Source: Halomonas denitrificans (GTDB taxonomy: Bacteria; Pseudomonadota; Gammaproteobacteria; Pseudomonadales; Halomonadaceae). Taken from it: a stretch of 64,000 nt of DNA. Both the position numbers and the translations under genes were made by a program. Numbering within the stretch: position 1 is the first letter of the stretch; each line of letters opens with the position of its first letter. The notes beneath the pieces were generated by a model, which ran no database searches, was not told where the DNA came from, and saw nothing but the letters and a program-made list of their open reading frames with translations. The stretch covers positions 1,116,001-1,180,000 of the forward strand of contig NZ_PYVX01000001.1 of NCBI RefSeq assembly GCF_003056305.1, in the 5' to 3' direction. Positions 1 to 12,253 of the stretch are shown here, piece after piece.

Positions 1-1557
1 AACCGCGCCTACGAGCAGGCCTTCGACATCGACCGCAACGCGGTGATCGGCAAGCGCGTCGACGAGGTGATCGCTCCCGACATGGCCCGCGAGCGGGCGC
101 CCTGGATCGAGCGCGCCCTGGCCGGCGAGCGGGTCAACTTCGAGGTCTCGCTGCCCATCGGCGAGGCGCGGCGCTACATGCTGGTCACCTACACCCCGCA
201 CTTCGGCGACAGCGGGGCGATACTGGGCTTCTTCGCCCTCTACCAGGACATCACCGAGCGGCGCCGCGCCGAGATCGCGCTGAAGGAGACCAACGAGACC
301 CTCGAGGAGCGCGTCCGCGAGCGCACCCAGGCGCTCTCCGAGGCCAACGCCGCGCTGCGCCAGGAGAACCGGGTGCGCGCCGAGGCCGAGCTGGCCCTGC
401 GCCAGGCCAAGCAGCTCGCCGAGGACGCCAACGCCTCCAAGACGCGCTTCCTGGCCGCCGCCAGCCACGACCTGCTGCAGCCGCTCAACGCCGCACGGCT
501 CTTCACCTCGGCGCTGGCCCAGGAGATGGACGCCGAGGAGATGAAGCGCACCATCGGCCATATCGACAACTCCCTGCAGGCCGCCGAGGAGCTGCTCGGC
601 ACCCTGCTCGATATCTCCAAGCTCGATGCCGGCGCCCTGACCCCGCGGCGCAGCCACTTCGCCCTGGCCGACATCATCCGCCCGCTGCGCGCCGAGTTCG
701 CGGTGATGGCCGAGGAGCGCGGCCTGGACCTGGTGGTGGTGCCGACCGGCCAGTGGGTCGACAGCGACCCCCAGATGCTGCGCCGGATCGTCCAGAACTT
801 CCTGTCGAACGCCATCCGCTACACCCAGGCGGGCCGCGTGCTGCTGGGCTGCCGCCGCCACGGCGACCGCCTCACCATCGAGGTGTGGGACTCGGGCCCG
901 GGGATTCCCGAGGCCAAGCAGGCGGAGATCTTCCAGGAGTTCCGGCGCCTCGACCAGACCACCCGCCACAAGGAGAGCGAGAAGGGCCTCGGGCTCGGGC
1001 TCTCCATCGCCGATCGCATGGCGCGGGTGCTCGACCACCCCATCCGGGTGCGCTCCCGGGAGGGGCTGGGCACCATGTTCTCGGTCAGCGTGCCGACGGT
1101 GGCGCCGCGCACGCCCACCCAGCAGGCCGAGGACGCCGCGCCGAAGCGGGCCGGCAACAAGCTCGACGGCACGCGAATACTCTGCATCGACAACGAGTCG
1201 CTGATCCTCGAGGGCATGAAGGCGATGCTCTCGGGCTGGGGCTGCGAGGTCTTCACCGCCACCACCATCGGCGGCGCCAAGTCGGTGCTGCGCCACCTCG
1301 ACGGCGGCCCGGACGCGATCCTCGCCGACTACCACCTGGACAACGAGGTCACCGGCCTGATGGCCCTGGAGGCCCTCGGCGACCGGCTGGAGGAGGCCGT
1401 CCCGGGCATCGTGATCACCGCCGACCGCACCGAGGAGGTCGCCGAGGAGATCAAGCGAGCGGGCTACCAGCTGCTGCTGAAGCCGGTGCGCCCGGCCGCC
1501 CTGCGCGCCCTGCTCACCCGCACCCTGCAGGCCAGTCGCGCGGAGCGACACTCCTAG
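1..1557 (+). CDS. crbS: CrbS/MxtR-like hybrid sensor histidine kinase, 5' end outside window
   Basis: The frame is open from base 1, so the N-terminus is cut off and 518 codons remain. A PAS domain (ending GFFALYQDITERR) is followed by a coiled coil, then a HisKA domain with H-box ASHDLLQPL, an HATPase with N-box (QNFLSNAIRY), G1 (DSGPGIP) and G2 (GLGLGLS), and a C-terminal receiver with phospho-acceptor Asp in ILADYHL. In the CrbS/MxtR family the missing N-terminus is a sodium/solute-symporter-like membrane domain; that is expected here but not seen. The partner response regulator and acs lie immediately downstream on the other strand, which is the basis for naming it as the acetate-switch kinase. 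The first in-frame start-like codon (GTG at 43) lies inside the PAS domain and is not a start. Confidence 0.85.
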   Translation, partial: NRAYEQAFDIDRNAVIGKRVDEVIAPDMARERAPWIERALAGERVNFEVSLPIGEARRYMLVTYTPHFGDSGAILGFFALYQDITERRRAEIALKETNETLEERVRERTQALSEANAALRQENRVRAEAELALRQAKQLAEDANASKTRFLAAASHDLLQPLNAARLFTSALAQEMDAEEMKRTIGHIDNSLQAAEELLGTLLDISKLDAGALTPRRSHFALADIIRPLRAEFAVMAEERGLDLVVVPTGQWVDSDPQMLRRIVQNFLSNAIRYTQAGRVLLGCRRHGDRLTIEVWDSGPGIPEAKQAEIFQEFRRLDQTTRHKESEKGLGLGLSIADRMARVLDHPIRVRSREGLGTMFSVSVPTVAPRTPTQQAEDAAPKRAGNKLDGTRILCIDNESLILEGMKAMLSGWGCEVFTATTIGGAKSVLRHLDGGPDAILADYHLDNEVTGLMALEALGDRLEEAVPGIVITADRTEEVAEEIKRAGYQLLLKPVRPAALRALLTRTLQASRAERHS

Positions 1558-1617
1558 ACACGCCTGATACTAGTAGGGCCGCGACGACGCCCGATCGATG
1601 ATGCTCCCCACAACGAC

Positions 1618-1648
1618 ACGCCCCGCCGGAGATGATCCGGCGGGGCGT
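1618..1648. terminator. Bidirectional hairpin between crbS and crbR
   Basis: A perfect 12-bp GC-rich stem (ACGCCCCGCCGG with its complement) has a 7-nt loop and lies between two convergent stop codons. There is no clear T tract on either side, so the function is inferred from position and stem strength. Confidence 0.6.
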
Positions 1649-1680
1649 GGTCGGGCGTGCGGGGCGGGGGTCGGCCCGGG

Positions 1681-2343
1681 TCAGGACTCGACCTTGGGCG
1701 GCTCCACCTCGAGCTTCTGGGCGGCGATCACCGCCTGGGTGCGGGAGTGCACGCCGAGCTTACGGAGGATGGCGGTGACGTGGGCCTTGATGGTCGCTTC
1801 GGAGACGCTGAGCTCGTAGGCGATCTGCTTGTTGAGCAGCCCCTCGGTGAGCATGTTGAGCACCCGGAACTGCTGGGGGGTCAGCGAGGCGATCGCCTCG
1901 GCGAACTTGGTCTCGTCCTCGTTGGCCTCGCCCAGGGCCTCGGCCATCTCGGCCGGCAGCCACACCTCGCCGTCGAGGATCTCGCCCACCGCCTCGGCGA
2001 TCAGCTGCAGCGACGAGGACTTGGGAATGAAGCCCGAGGCTCCATAGTCGATGGCGCGTCGCACCACGTGGACCTCGTCGCTACCCGAGACCACCGCCAC
2101 CGGGATGTCCGGGGTCTGGCCGCGCAGCTGGATCAGGCCGGAGAAGCCGTGGGCCCCCGGCATGTGCAGGTCCAGCAGGATCAGGTCGGCATCGGGATGC
2201 CGGGTGACCACGTCGGTGGTGGCCTCCATGGTATCGGATTCGACGATCTCGGCCTGGGGCGCCAGCTGGCGCAGGGCCTGGGTCAGGGCCGCACGGAACA
2301 GCGGATGGTCATCGGCAACGATGAATTTCTGGGCAAAGGCCAT
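1681..2343 (-). CDS. crbR: LuxR-family response regulator CrbR/ErdR
   Basis: 220 aa. The N-terminal receiver has the acidic pair in VADDHPLF, phospho-acceptor Asp in LILLDLHMPG and the conserved Lys in FIPKSSS. The C-terminal LuxR helix-turn-helix contains LTPQQFRVLNML and NKQIAYELSVSEATIKAHV. CrbR/ErdR proteins activate acs when phosphorylated by CrbS/MxtR. Here the gene lies between the kinase and acs, downstream of acs on the same strand and 231 bp from its stop. A terminator sits in that gap, so crbR probably has its own promoter. The start is the ATG at 2343. Confidence 0.9.
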   Translation of the reverse strand: MAFAQKFIVADDHPLFRAALTQALRQLAPQAEIVESDTMEATTDVVTRHPDADLILLDLHMPGAHGFSGLIQLRGQTPDIPVAVVSGSDEVHVVRRAIDYGASGFIPKSSSLQLIAEAVGEILDGEVWLPAEMAEALGEANEDETKFAEAIASLTPQQFRVLNMLTEGLLNKQIAYELSVSEATIKAHVTAILRKLGVHSRTQAVIAAQKLEVEPPKVES

Positions 2344-2521
2344 GGATCTTCCTCCGGTTCCTCGGGCGGCGGACCGACGACCGCCACGCTGGGCTCTCGA
2401 TTTGTTATCGCATGTTACCCCATGCCCCAGGCGATTCCCAAGAGCCGGGAAACAATGAGGCCCGGATCATCACGCCGGTCACTGCCGCCCGCCGCGACCA
2501 CCCGTCGCCCCGACACGAAGA

Positions 2522-2543
2522 AGCCGGCCCCGTGGGGCCGGCT
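2522..2543 (-). terminator. Rho-independent terminator of acs
   Basis: A 9-10 bp stem (AGCCGGCCCC and its complement) lies just past the acs stop. On the minus strand it is followed by TTCTTCGT, a pyrimidine-rich tail expected of an intrinsic terminator. Confidence 0.75.
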
Positions 2544-2574
2544 CGGTCGTGGCTACCCTGCCGGGGCACTGCCC

Positions 2575-4524
<1,950 letters not shown>

Positions 4525-4686
4525 GGATATGCCTCTGTCCGGGAGGGTGCGCCCTCCAGGTGGATGATGCCGGCCGCGTTGTTGTTGGACGAGCCGACTC
4601 CATAAAACTGCCCCAAGCATATACGTCCCGACGCGGCCTTCCCTTTAGACATTGGTATGATCAAATTTCTTTTTCATAACAATGAC
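4525..4686 (-). promoter_or_regulatory. acs upstream region
   Basis: This 162-bp gap precedes acs. The half nearest sprT (about 4650-4690) is strikingly AT-rich compared with its surroundings, as expected for an activated promoter. I cannot assign -35/-10 or a CrbR site with confidence. Confidence 0.4.
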
Positions 4687-5247
4687 TTAAACGACCTTTT
4701 CAAACGCCGACCGGCCGCAATAGACCAAGGTCTGAGCGCAGTGCCGACAGCGATAGCGGCTGCCGCGACGGGCCAGGGCATGGCGACGCGCCGTGAAGCC
4801 GTGCTCGCGGCAGGCGCAGCGGTAGCGATAGGGCGCGGGACTCGCCCGCCGGGTATCGAAGCGGTGAGTGGTACGGGGGACGAGGCCAAAGAGGCGGCGC
4901 ATCACGGTCTGCCACTCGCGTCCGTGGGGGCGCGCCCGGGGGCCGTCCTCGAGGTGGTGGACCAGCCAGTGGGCCATCTCGTGGGGCACCACCTCGACCA
5001 GGAAGGCCCGGCGGTTCTCGTCGAAGAGCACCGGGTTGAAGCGCAGCCCGCCGCGCCCGAAATGGGCCTGGCCGGCCGACCGGCCGCGCAGGTCCAGCCA
5101 CACCGCCGGGCGCGGCAGGGCCGGATGCACCTCGCAACAGAGCCGCCAGGCCGCCTCGACCCGTTCGTGCAGGGCGTGGTGCAGGGCCTCGCCCTCGAGG
5201 GCGGCGAGCCAGGCGGGGTCGGGGTCGGGAAGCGCGGGAGCCGTCAT
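4687..5247 (-). CDS. sprT: SprT family zinc metalloprotease-like protein
   Basis: 186 aa. The SprT domain carries the zinc-protease signature HEMAHWLVHH at about residues 88-97, followed by a C-terminal zinc ribbon with Cys pairs (CACREHG and CRHC). The length fits SprT (about 165 aa in E. coli) with a slightly longer start. The domain resembles the catalytic part of eukaryotic Spartan; the bacterial function is poorly defined. The ATG at 5247 is 102 bp from the divergent YecA-family gene, so the two probably share a promoter region. Confidence 0.85.
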   Translation of the reverse strand: MTAPALPDPDPAWLAALEGEALHHALHERVEAAWRLCCEVHPALPRPAVWLDLRGRSAGQAHFGRGGLRFNPVLFDENRRAFLVEVVPHEMAHWLVHHLEDGPRARPHGREWQTVMRRLFGLVPRTTHRFDTRRASPAPYRYRCACREHGFTARRHALARRGSRYRCRHCAQTLVYCGRSAFEKVV

Positions 5248-5349
5248 GGGATGCTAGAATGGCCGGTCTGTCTCGACGCGTAAAGCCCGGGGCACCGCCC
5301 CCGCGGCGTCACGCCGTCTCCCCTGCACCGTTTCCCTGCGAGAGCCGTC

Positions 5350-6006
5350 ATGTCCGATGCCGAAACGCCCCTCCCCCAGCCGCTGCTCGAGGATCAGGAG
5401 CTCGACCTGCTGGATGACTTCCTCGACTCCGAGCGCGTCGATGCCGACGCCCTGGACCTGATCGGCGCCCACGGCTTCCTGGTGGCGCTGGCGGTGGGCC
5501 CGCGCGACGTGCCGGCCGCGACCTGGGTCGCCGAGCTCTTCCACGGCGAGCCGACCTTCGAGGACGACGCCGAGCGCGAGACGATCCTCGGGCTGCTGGA
5601 GCGCCTGCGCGCCAACGCCATCGAGGTGCTGGAGGGCGGCGGACTGCCGGAACTGCCCTTCGAGCTCGAGCTGGGCGAGCTGGCCCCCGAGGAGACGCCG
5701 ATCGGCGACTGGTGCGCCGGCTTCATGGAGGGGGTGTTCCTCGACGAGGCCGCCTGGTTTGATGACGACGAGGAGGCCGCCGCCACCCTGCTGCTGCCCT
5801 TCATGCTGCTCTCGGGGCTGTTCGAAGATGAGCCCGACATGGCCGAGCTGGCCGGCGACAATGCGCGGCTGGAGAGCCTGGTCGGCCAGCTCCCGGAGTT
5901 GCTGCTGGATCTCTACCTGCACTATCGCGTCCCGCCGGAAACGCCCAAGCCCAAGCCGCGGCGCAAGGCGCCCGCCGGTCGCGGCAAGGGCGGCCGCAAG
6001 GCGTGA
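5350..6006 (+). CDS. YecA/YgfB (UPF0149) family protein
   Basis: 218 aa, very acidic, with a basic proline/lysine-rich tail (KPKPRRKAPAGRGKGGRKA). The family signature DWCAGFMEGV lies near residue 120, flanked by predicted helices. Unlike longer YecA proteins it has no C-terminal Cys-rich SEC-C motif. YgfB-type proteins are all-helical cytosolic proteins; one Pseudomonas member affects beta-lactam resistance regulation, but no role can be assigned here. The start ATG at 5350 is preceded by a weak GAGA. Confidence 0.75.
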   Translation: MSDAETPLPQPLLEDQELDLLDDFLDSERVDADALDLIGAHGFLVALAVGPRDVPAATWVAELFHGEPTFEDDAERETILGLLERLRANAIEVLEGGGLPELPFELELGELAPEETPIGDWCAGFMEGVFLDEAAWFDDDEEAAATLLLPFMLLSGLFEDEPDMAELAGDNARLESLVGQLPELLLDLYLHYRVPPETPKPKPRRKAPAGRGKGGRKA

Positions 6007-6027
6007 ACCCGGTGCCGCGCCGCCGGC

Positions 6028-7149
6028 TCAGGTCAGCCGCGTCAGCAGGCCGTCCACCAGGCCGAACAGCCACTCCTTGAGGCGCTGCCAGCGCGGCCGG
6101 CGGGCCCAGGCCTCGGGGTCGATCTCCTCGCTGGTCGCGAAGTTGCGCTCGAACAGCTCGGCGACCCGGGCGGCGAAGCGGGCATCGTCCACCTCCTGGT
6201 TGGCCTCCAGGTTCCACTGCAGGCTCCAGTGGTCGAAGTTGCAGGAGCCGAGGCTGACCCAGTCGTCGACCAGCGAGAACTTGGCGTGGATGAAGGTGGG
6301 TTGGAACTCGAAGATGCGCACCCCGGCGCGAAGCATCCGCCCGTAGAAGCGCTGGCCGGCATAGCGCACGCCGGGATGGTCATGGGTCTCGCCCGGCAGC
6401 AGCAGCCGCACGTCGATCCCGCGGCGGGCCGCCCGCACCAGGCGCTGGCGCAGGGTGAGGGTGGGCACGAAGTAGGGCGTGCAGATCCACAGCCGACTCT
6501 GGGCCGCCGCGACCCGCCGATGCAGGGAGTGGCGGATCGCCTGGTAGCGATACCCCTGCCCCCAGACCACGCGCCCGCGCATGCCGAGAAAACCCTCGTC
6601 GCGGTAGGGGGAGAGCTCGATCCCGCGCACCAGCGAGGGCGCCCCGGGCCCGCGGCTCAGTGGCGAGTCCCACACGCTGCAGAACAGCCGCACCCAGTCG
6701 GCGACCACGGGCCCCTCGATGTGCACCGCGACCTCGTACCAGGCGTCCAGGAACTCGTCGACGGCGCCGAAGCCGCCGGTGAAGGCCTCGGCGCCGTCGA
6801 CCACCACCAGCTTGCGGTGATCCCGGGTGAGGTTGCGCACCGGCGACTCGAACCCCAGGGGATTGAAGAAGCGCAGCGCCACCCCGCCGGCCTCCAGGCG
6901 CCGGCGGTCGGCCTCGTCGAGGCCCATGGCGCCGTAGCCGTCGAGCAGCAGCATCACCGACACGCCGCGCTCGGCGGCCCGCAGCAGCGACTCGCTGAGG
7001 GCCGTGGCCAGCCGGCCGGTCTCCATCAGGTAGAGCTCGATCAGCACGAAGTGGCGCGCCCGGTCGACCGCCTCGAACATCGCCGGCAGGAAGCACGCCG
7101 CCTCGGGCAGCAGCGCGAAGTGATTGCCGTCTCGCCACATGCCGTGCAT
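6028..7149 (-). CDS. clsB: Phospholipase D-like cardiolipin synthase (ClsB type)
   Basis: 373 aa with two HKD motifs: HRKLVVVDGAEAFTGG in the first half and HAKFSLVDDWVSLGSCN in the second. Such enzymes make cardiolipin by transferring a phosphatidyl group. There is no N-terminal transmembrane pair, which favours ClsB over ClsA. I chose ATG 7149 because GGACGGAG lies 2-9 nt upstream. An in-frame ATG at 7188 would add 13 residues but has a poorer ribosome site. It is divergent from plsB, another phospholipid gene. A related PLD-family role cannot be excluded. Confidence 0.8.
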   Translation of the reverse strand: MHGMWRDGNHFALLPEAACFLPAMFEAVDRARHFVLIELYLMETGRLATALSESLLRAAERGVSVMLLLDGYGAMGLDEADRRRLEAGGVALRFFNPLGFESPVRNLTRDHRKLVVVDGAEAFTGGFGAVDEFLDAWYEVAVHIEGPVVADWVRLFCSVWDSPLSRGPGAPSLVRGIELSPYRDEGFLGMRGRVVWGQGYRYQAIRHSLHRRVAAAQSRLWICTPYFVPTLTLRQRLVRAARRGIDVRLLLPGETHDHPGVRYAGQRFYGRMLRAGVRIFEFQPTFIHAKFSLVDDWVSLGSCNFDHWSLQWNLEANQEVDDARFAARVAELFERNFATSEEIDPEAWARRPRWQRLKEWLFGLVDGLLTRLT

Positions 7150-7239
7150 GGCTCCGTCCCTGTCGCCCACCTTACGGCATTGACGCATGTTTACCGCCCG
7201 GGGGAAAGGGCGCCCGCTGCCCGCCGCGGCGAGGACCGC

Positions 7240-7245
7240 TATACT
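7240..7245 (+). promoter_or_regulatory. Candidate -10 of plsB
   Basis: TATACT lies 30 nt upstream of the plsB ATG in the clsB-plsB divergent gap. No good -35 is seen at 16-18 bp, so it may depend on an activator. Confidence 0.35.
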
Positions 7246-7274
7246 GTCGACTCATTTCCGGCCGGGGCAGACGG

Positions 7275-9728
7275 ATGGGCCTTGCACGAATGCTCGCCGG
7301 CGCGTTGCGCGCGGCGCTCACGCCGCTGGTGCGGCGCTGGACCCGGACCCGTCTGATCGAGCCCGCCCCCGAGGCGCTGCCGCTGGAACCGACGCTGCCG
7401 GTGCTCTACGTGCTGTCGCGCCCGGCGCTCTCCGACACCCTGCTGCTCGAGAGCCTGGCCCGCGCCCACGGCCTGCCGGGGGCCAGCGGCCTACGCCACG
7501 TGGGCAGCCTCACGCTGCCCGCCTGCCTGGCGCTACCCGCCCCGGGGCGTCGCCTGTGGCGTCGCGGGCGACGGCCGACGCCCCCCTTCCAGGCGCTGAT
7601 CGAGCAGTACCGCGGCGATCCCGCCCGGGACGTGCAGCTGGTGCCGGTGAGCGTCTTCTGGGGCCGCGCCCCGGGCAAGCGCTTCGGCTTCTGGCACCTG
7701 CTGGCCGCCGACAGCTGGCGACTCACCGGGCGGCTGCGCCGCCTGCTCTCGGTGGCGGTCAACGGGCGCGACGTGGAGGTGCAGTTCGGCGCGCCGCTGC
7801 GCCTCGCCGAGCTCGACGACGAGCGCGACCCGGCGCTCACCAACCGCAAGCTGGCCCGGCTGCTGCGCGGGCACTTCCGACGCACCCGCACCCGGGTGCT
7901 GGGCCCCGACCTCTCCCATCGGCGCACCCTGATCGACGGCGTGGTGGCCAGCACCGAGGTGCAGCGCGCCATCGGCGAGGTCGCCACGGCCGAGACGGTG
8001 CCACGGCCGCGGATCGCCCGGCGCGCCCGCCGCTACGGGCGCGAGATCGCCTCCGACATGACCTATCCGGTGATGCGCTTCATGGCCGGCGCCCTGGCGC
8101 GCCTCTGGCACCGCCTCTACGACGGGGTCGAGGTACGCGGCCTGGCGCGGGTCAAGGCCCTGGCCGGCGAGCACACCCTGGTCTACGTGCCCTGCCACCG
8201 CAGCCACATCGACTACCTGCTGCTCTCCTACGCGCTCTACCGCGAGGGACTGATGCCGCCGCACATCGCCGCCGGGCGCAACCTCGACATGCCGCTGATC
8301 GGCCCACTGCTGCGCCGCGGCGGCGCCTTCTTCATGCGCAGGAGCTTCCGCGACAATCGTCTCTACGCGGCGGTGTTCAACGAGTACCTGCACCGCCTGC
8401 TGTCGCGGGGCCATCCGCTGGAGTACTTCATGGAGGGGGGACGCTCGCGCAGCGGCCGCCTGCTGCCGGCCCGGGCGGGGATGCTCGCCATGACCCTGCG
8501 CTCCTTCCTGCGCAGCCGGCGGGAGGGCGGCCGGGACATCGTCTTCGTGCCCGTCTACCTCGGCTACGAGCGCATCCTCGAGAACGCCAGCTACCAGCGC
8601 GAGCTGCGCGGCGCCGAGAAGCGCCGGGAGTCGCCGCTGGCGCTGCTCGGCGTGACCCGCCGGCTGCGCCAGCCCCACGGGCGGGTGGACGTCAACGTTG
8701 GCGAGCCGCTGTCGCTCACCGCCTTCCTCGACGCCCAGGCGCCGGGCTGGCGCGACGACCTCGACGCGCCCCGCCCGGCCTGGCTGCCCCGCGTGGTGCC
8801 GTCGCTCGGCGAGACCCTCTCGCGGCGCATCAACGCCGCCGCCGCGCTCAACCCGGTCAACCTGGTGGCCCTGGTGCTGCTGGCCACGCCCCACCGCGCC
8901 ATCGAGGCCGGGCTGCTGACCCGGCAGCTGGCGCTGCTGGTGGCCCTGCAGCGGCGCCGGCCGGGCGGGCGCGATGCGAGCCTGCCAGAGGGCACCCCCG
9001 AGGCGTGGATCGCGCGGGTCGAGACCCTCGGCATGATCGACCGTCATCCCCATCCGCTGGGCGACATCATCGTCGCCGACGAGCGCCAGGCCGGGCTGCT
9101 GGGCTGGTACCGCAACAACGTGCTGCACCTCTTCGCCCTGGCCGGCCTCGCCGCCTTCGCCTTCCGGCACCAGGCCGTTCACCGCCTGGACGATCTCGCC
9201 GCCCTGCTCGCCCCGGGCTGGCCGATCCTCGCCCGGGAGCTTTCCATCGAACCCGCGCGGGCGCTCGCCGACGACCTGGCCGCGATGCTCGAGGCGCTCG
9301 GGGACGACGGCCTGCTGGAGCGCGAGGGCGACGCCTGGCGGCGACCCCAGGGGTCGCTGTCGGCCGGCGAGCAGCTCGACATGCTGGGGGCGCTGATGCA
9401 GCCCTCGCTGGAGCGCGGCTACCTGCTGCTCTCGGTGCTCTTGAGCGAGCCCTCGGGGCACTTCACCGCCGAGGCGCTCACCGCCCGCACCCGTCTGCTG
9501 GCCGAGCGGCTGGCCCTGCTCTCGGGACGCGACGCCCCGGAGTTCTTCGATGCGCGGCTGTTCACCGGCCTGGTGGAGAGCCTCACGGCCTGCGGGTGGC
9601 TCGCCGTCGACGACGGCCGCCTGAGCTTCGACGAGGCGCTGCGCGAGGCGGCCGAGCACAGCCGGGCGCTGTTCGACCCGGCGCTGCGCCACCGCCTGCA
9701 GCTGGTCAGCCGCCAGGGAGAAGGGTGA
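7275..9728 (+). CDS. plsB: Glycerol-3-phosphate 1-O-acyltransferase PlsB
   Basis: 817 aa (E. coli PlsB 807). It acylates sn-glycerol-3-phosphate at position 1, the first step of phospholipid synthesis, at the inner membrane face. All four acyltransferase motifs are visible: HRSHID (His308, Asp313), GRNLDMPLIGPLLRRGGAFF, FMEGGRSRSGR and FVPVYLGYER. The N-terminus is rich in Arg, as expected for a peripheral membrane protein. The ATG at 7275 follows a short ACGG. It is convergent with rsmJ, 23 bp apart. Confidence 0.95.
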   Translation: MGLARMLAGALRAALTPLVRRWTRTRLIEPAPEALPLEPTLPVLYVLSRPALSDTLLLESLARAHGLPGASGLRHVGSLTLPACLALPAPGRRLWRRGRRPTPPFQALIEQYRGDPARDVQLVPVSVFWGRAPGKRFGFWHLLAADSWRLTGRLRRLLSVAVNGRDVEVQFGAPLRLAELDDERDPALTNRKLARLLRGHFRRTRTRVLGPDLSHRRTLIDGVVASTEVQRAIGEVATAETVPRPRIARRARRYGREIASDMTYPVMRFMAGALARLWHRLYDGVEVRGLARVKALAGEHTLVYVPCHRSHIDYLLLSYALYREGLMPPHIAAGRNLDMPLIGPLLRRGGAFFMRRSFRDNRLYAAVFNEYLHRLLSRGHPLEYFMEGGRSRSGRLLPARAGMLAMTLRSFLRSRREGGRDIVFVPVYLGYERILENASYQRELRGAEKRRESPLALLGVTRRLRQPHGRVDVNVGEPLSLTAFLDAQAPGWRDDLDAPRPAWLPRVVPSLGETLSRRINAAAALNPVNLVALVLLATPHRAIEAGLLTRQLALLVALQRRRPGGRDASLPEGTPEAWIARVETLGMIDRHPHPLGDIIVADERQAGLLGWYRNNVLHLFALAGLAAFAFRHQAVHRLDDLAALLAPGWPILARELSIEPARALADDLAAMLEALGDDGLLEREGDAWRRPQGSLSAGEQLDMLGALMQPSLERGYLLLSVLLSEPSGHFTAEALTARTRLLAERLALLSGRDAPEFFDARLFTGLVESLTACGWLAVDDGRLSFDEALREAAEHSRALFDPALRHRLQLVSRQGEG

Positions 9729-9751
9729 AGGGTGAGAGGCGAGGCCTGGAT

Positions 9752-10519
9752 TCAGGCGCCCAGGCGGCGATGCACGTAGAGGTCGTAGCGGCTGGTCTTG
9801 TCCTCGATGACGTGGCGCGGCGGCGGGCCCGCCAGGGGCGGCGCCTTGCGCGGGCGCTTGACCACCACCCGGTGGGTCGCCACGTCCAGCGCCGCCTCGA
9901 GCAGCCGCGGGGCGTCGGGATCGTCGCCGGCCAGGGTGCGGAAGAGGCGCATCTCCTTCTTGACCAGCGCCGACTTGTCGCGGTGGGGAAACATCGGGTC
10001 GAGGTGGATCACCTCGGGGGCCACGCCGGCGCTCGCCACCAGGCTCGCCAGCTCGCGGCCGGCATCGCCGTGGGCGAGGCGCATGCGCGCCGCGATCTCG
10101 CACGTCTCGGGGTCGGCCAGGGCCCGCGCCAGGCCGTCCTCGAGCAGCGCGACGATCGCCGCGACCCGCTCCACCAGCAGCACCTCGGCGCCCAGGCTCG
10201 CCAGCACGAAGGCGTCGCGGCCGAGCCCCGCGGTGGCGTCCACCACCGAGGGTGTGACGCCCTTGGCCAGGCCGCAGGCGCGGGCGACGAGCTGGCCGCG
10301 GCCGCCGCCGAAGCGGCGCCGATGGGCGGCTCGCCCGGTGACGAAGTCCACCGCCAGGGGATGGCCGAAGCGGCGCGGGTCGCCGGCCAGCACCAGGCGA
10401 TCGTCCTGGCGCGCCAGCGTCAGCGCCTCGCCGTCGCTCCCGGCGTCGTCGACCATCGACAGCCCCAGGCGCCGGGCCAGCGGATACAGGGCCGGGTCCC
10501 GTACCGCGACGCCGCTCAT
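9752..10519 (-). CDS. rsmJ: 16S rRNA (guanine-1516-N2) methyltransferase RsmJ
   Basis: 255 aa (E. coli 250). The SAM-binding motif I is [13 protein letters not shown], an acidic motif II follows at LLVER, and the catalytic-type motif is DPMFPHR. RsmJ methylates G1516 of 16S rRNA. The start is ATG 10519, which overlaps the tsaB stop by 4 bp (ATGA), so translation is probably coupled. The open frame continues upstream to 10708 with low-complexity residues, which is only the shadow of tsaB. Confidence 0.9.
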   Translation of the reverse strand: MSGVAVRDPALYPLARRLGLSMVDDAGSDGEALTLARQDDRLVLAGDPRRFGHPLAVDFVTGRAAHRRRFGGGRGQLVARACGLAKGVTPSVVDATAGLGRDAFVLASLGAEVLLVERVAAIVALLEDGLARALADPETCEIAARMRLAHGDAGRELASLVASAGVAPEVIHLDPMFPHRDKSALVKKEMRLFRTLAGDDPDAPRLLEAALDVATHRVVVKRPRKAPPLAGPPPRHVIEDKTSRYDLYVHRRLGA

Positions 10520-11232
10520 CGGCTCTTCTGCCAGGCGACCTGGTCGCGCAGGTAGACCGGCTGCACCTCGTGGGCCGGACGGGCCTCGCCCCGCGCCAGC
10601 GCCTCCATGGCCAGCAGCGCCATGTCGGCAGCCTCGGCCTCGACCTCGGGCAGGCAGAGGCCGAGGCCCGCCTGCACCTCGACGCGCATCTGCTCGCGGA
10701 GATTCCACCCGGAGCCGATGCCGACCCAGTCGGCGTCGTCCTGGGTGCCGTCCTCGAGGGCGGGCAGGCGCAGCCGCTCCGGGGGCATCACCGCCTCCTC
10801 ACTGAGCGGCTCCACGCGACCGTCGCGACACTGCCAGGCGGCCACGTAGATCTCCCCCATGCGGGCGTCCAGGGCGGTGATCAGCCGGCGGTAGTGGTGG
10901 CGGCGGTGCCCGCCCAGGGCCAGCGCCTCGAGGGTCGAGACGCCGACCAGCGGGCGGTCGAGGCCGAAGGCGAGCCCCTGGGCGACCCCGGCGGCGATGC
11001 GCAGCCCGGTGAACGAGCCCGGGCCGCGGCCGTAGGCCACGGCGTCGAGCGCCGAGGCATCAAGCCCGGCCTCGGCGAGCACCTCGTCGACCATCGGCAG
11101 CAGGCGGCGGGTGTGCTCGCGCGGGGTCAGCGCGAAGCGGGAGATCAGTTCGTCAGCGTGGCCGTCGCGGCGGCGCAGCAGGGCGGCGGAACAGGCGCTC
11201 GAGGAAGCGTCCAGGGCCAGCAGGATCGGCAT
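10516..11232 (-). CDS. tsaB: tRNA threonylcarbamoyladenosine modification protein TsaB
   Basis: 238 aa. ASKHA-fold features are [15 protein letters not shown] at the N-terminus and [23 protein letters not shown] near residue 65-87, both typical of TsaB. TsaB is the inactive paralogue that scaffolds TsaD in the TsaBDE complex making t6A37 of ANN-decoding tRNAs. It is first in a two-gene operon with rsmJ. TrmO, which further methylates t6A, is encoded 8 kb away. Confidence 0.93.
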   Translation of the reverse strand: MPILLALDASSSACSAALLRRRDGHADELISRFALTPREHTRRLLPMVDEVLAEAGLDASALDAVAYGRGPGSFTGLRIAAGVAQGLAFGLDRPLVGVSTLEALALGGHRRHHYRRLITALDARMGEIYVAAWQCRDGRVEPLSEEAVMPPERLRLPALEDGTQDDADWVGIGSGWNLREQMRVEVQAGLGLCLPEVEAEAADMALLAMEALARGEARPAHEVQPVYLRDQVAWQKSR

Positions 11233-11289
11233 GGGACATCACGTCGTGGCGGAAGTGTCGCGGTATTATACGCGTGCCGCCGCCAACGA

Positions 11290-11315
11290 CGAAGGCCCGC
11301 GAATGCGGGCCTTCG
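11290..11315 (-). terminator. Terminator downstream of adk
   Basis: A perfect 11-bp stem (CGAAGGCCCGC) with a GAAT loop lies 37 bp past the adk stop and ahead of tsaB. The tail is TCGTTGG on the minus strand, so the T tract is weak. Confidence 0.6.
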
Positions 11316-11351
11316 GCGGCGTGCGGTGCACGGGGGTGCGGGGCGTGAGGC

Positions 11352-12107
<756 letters not shown>

Positions 12108-12200
12108 TCATCCTGCCAAAACAGGAAAAAAGGTCGTGGCATCAGGCTTCTGCGGGTGCATAGCACTTTGGTCGCCCACGCGCACGTGGTCCCGGAAACG

Positions 12201-12226
12201 GCAACGGCGCCTTGCGGCGCCGTTGC
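12201..12226 (-). terminator. Terminator of the aceE-aceF operon
   Basis: A 10-bp perfect stem (GCAACGGCGC) with a 6-nt loop lies 27 bp past the aceF stop, followed on the minus strand by CGTTTCC. Confidence 0.65.
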
Positions 12227-12253
12227 GTGGGACGAAGGCTCGGCTCGACCGAC

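Noticed and set aside
7187..10555. Open frame of 1122 codons overlapping plsB and rsmJ.
   Set aside because: Arg/Pro/Ala-rich out-of-frame shadow of plsB; no family features.
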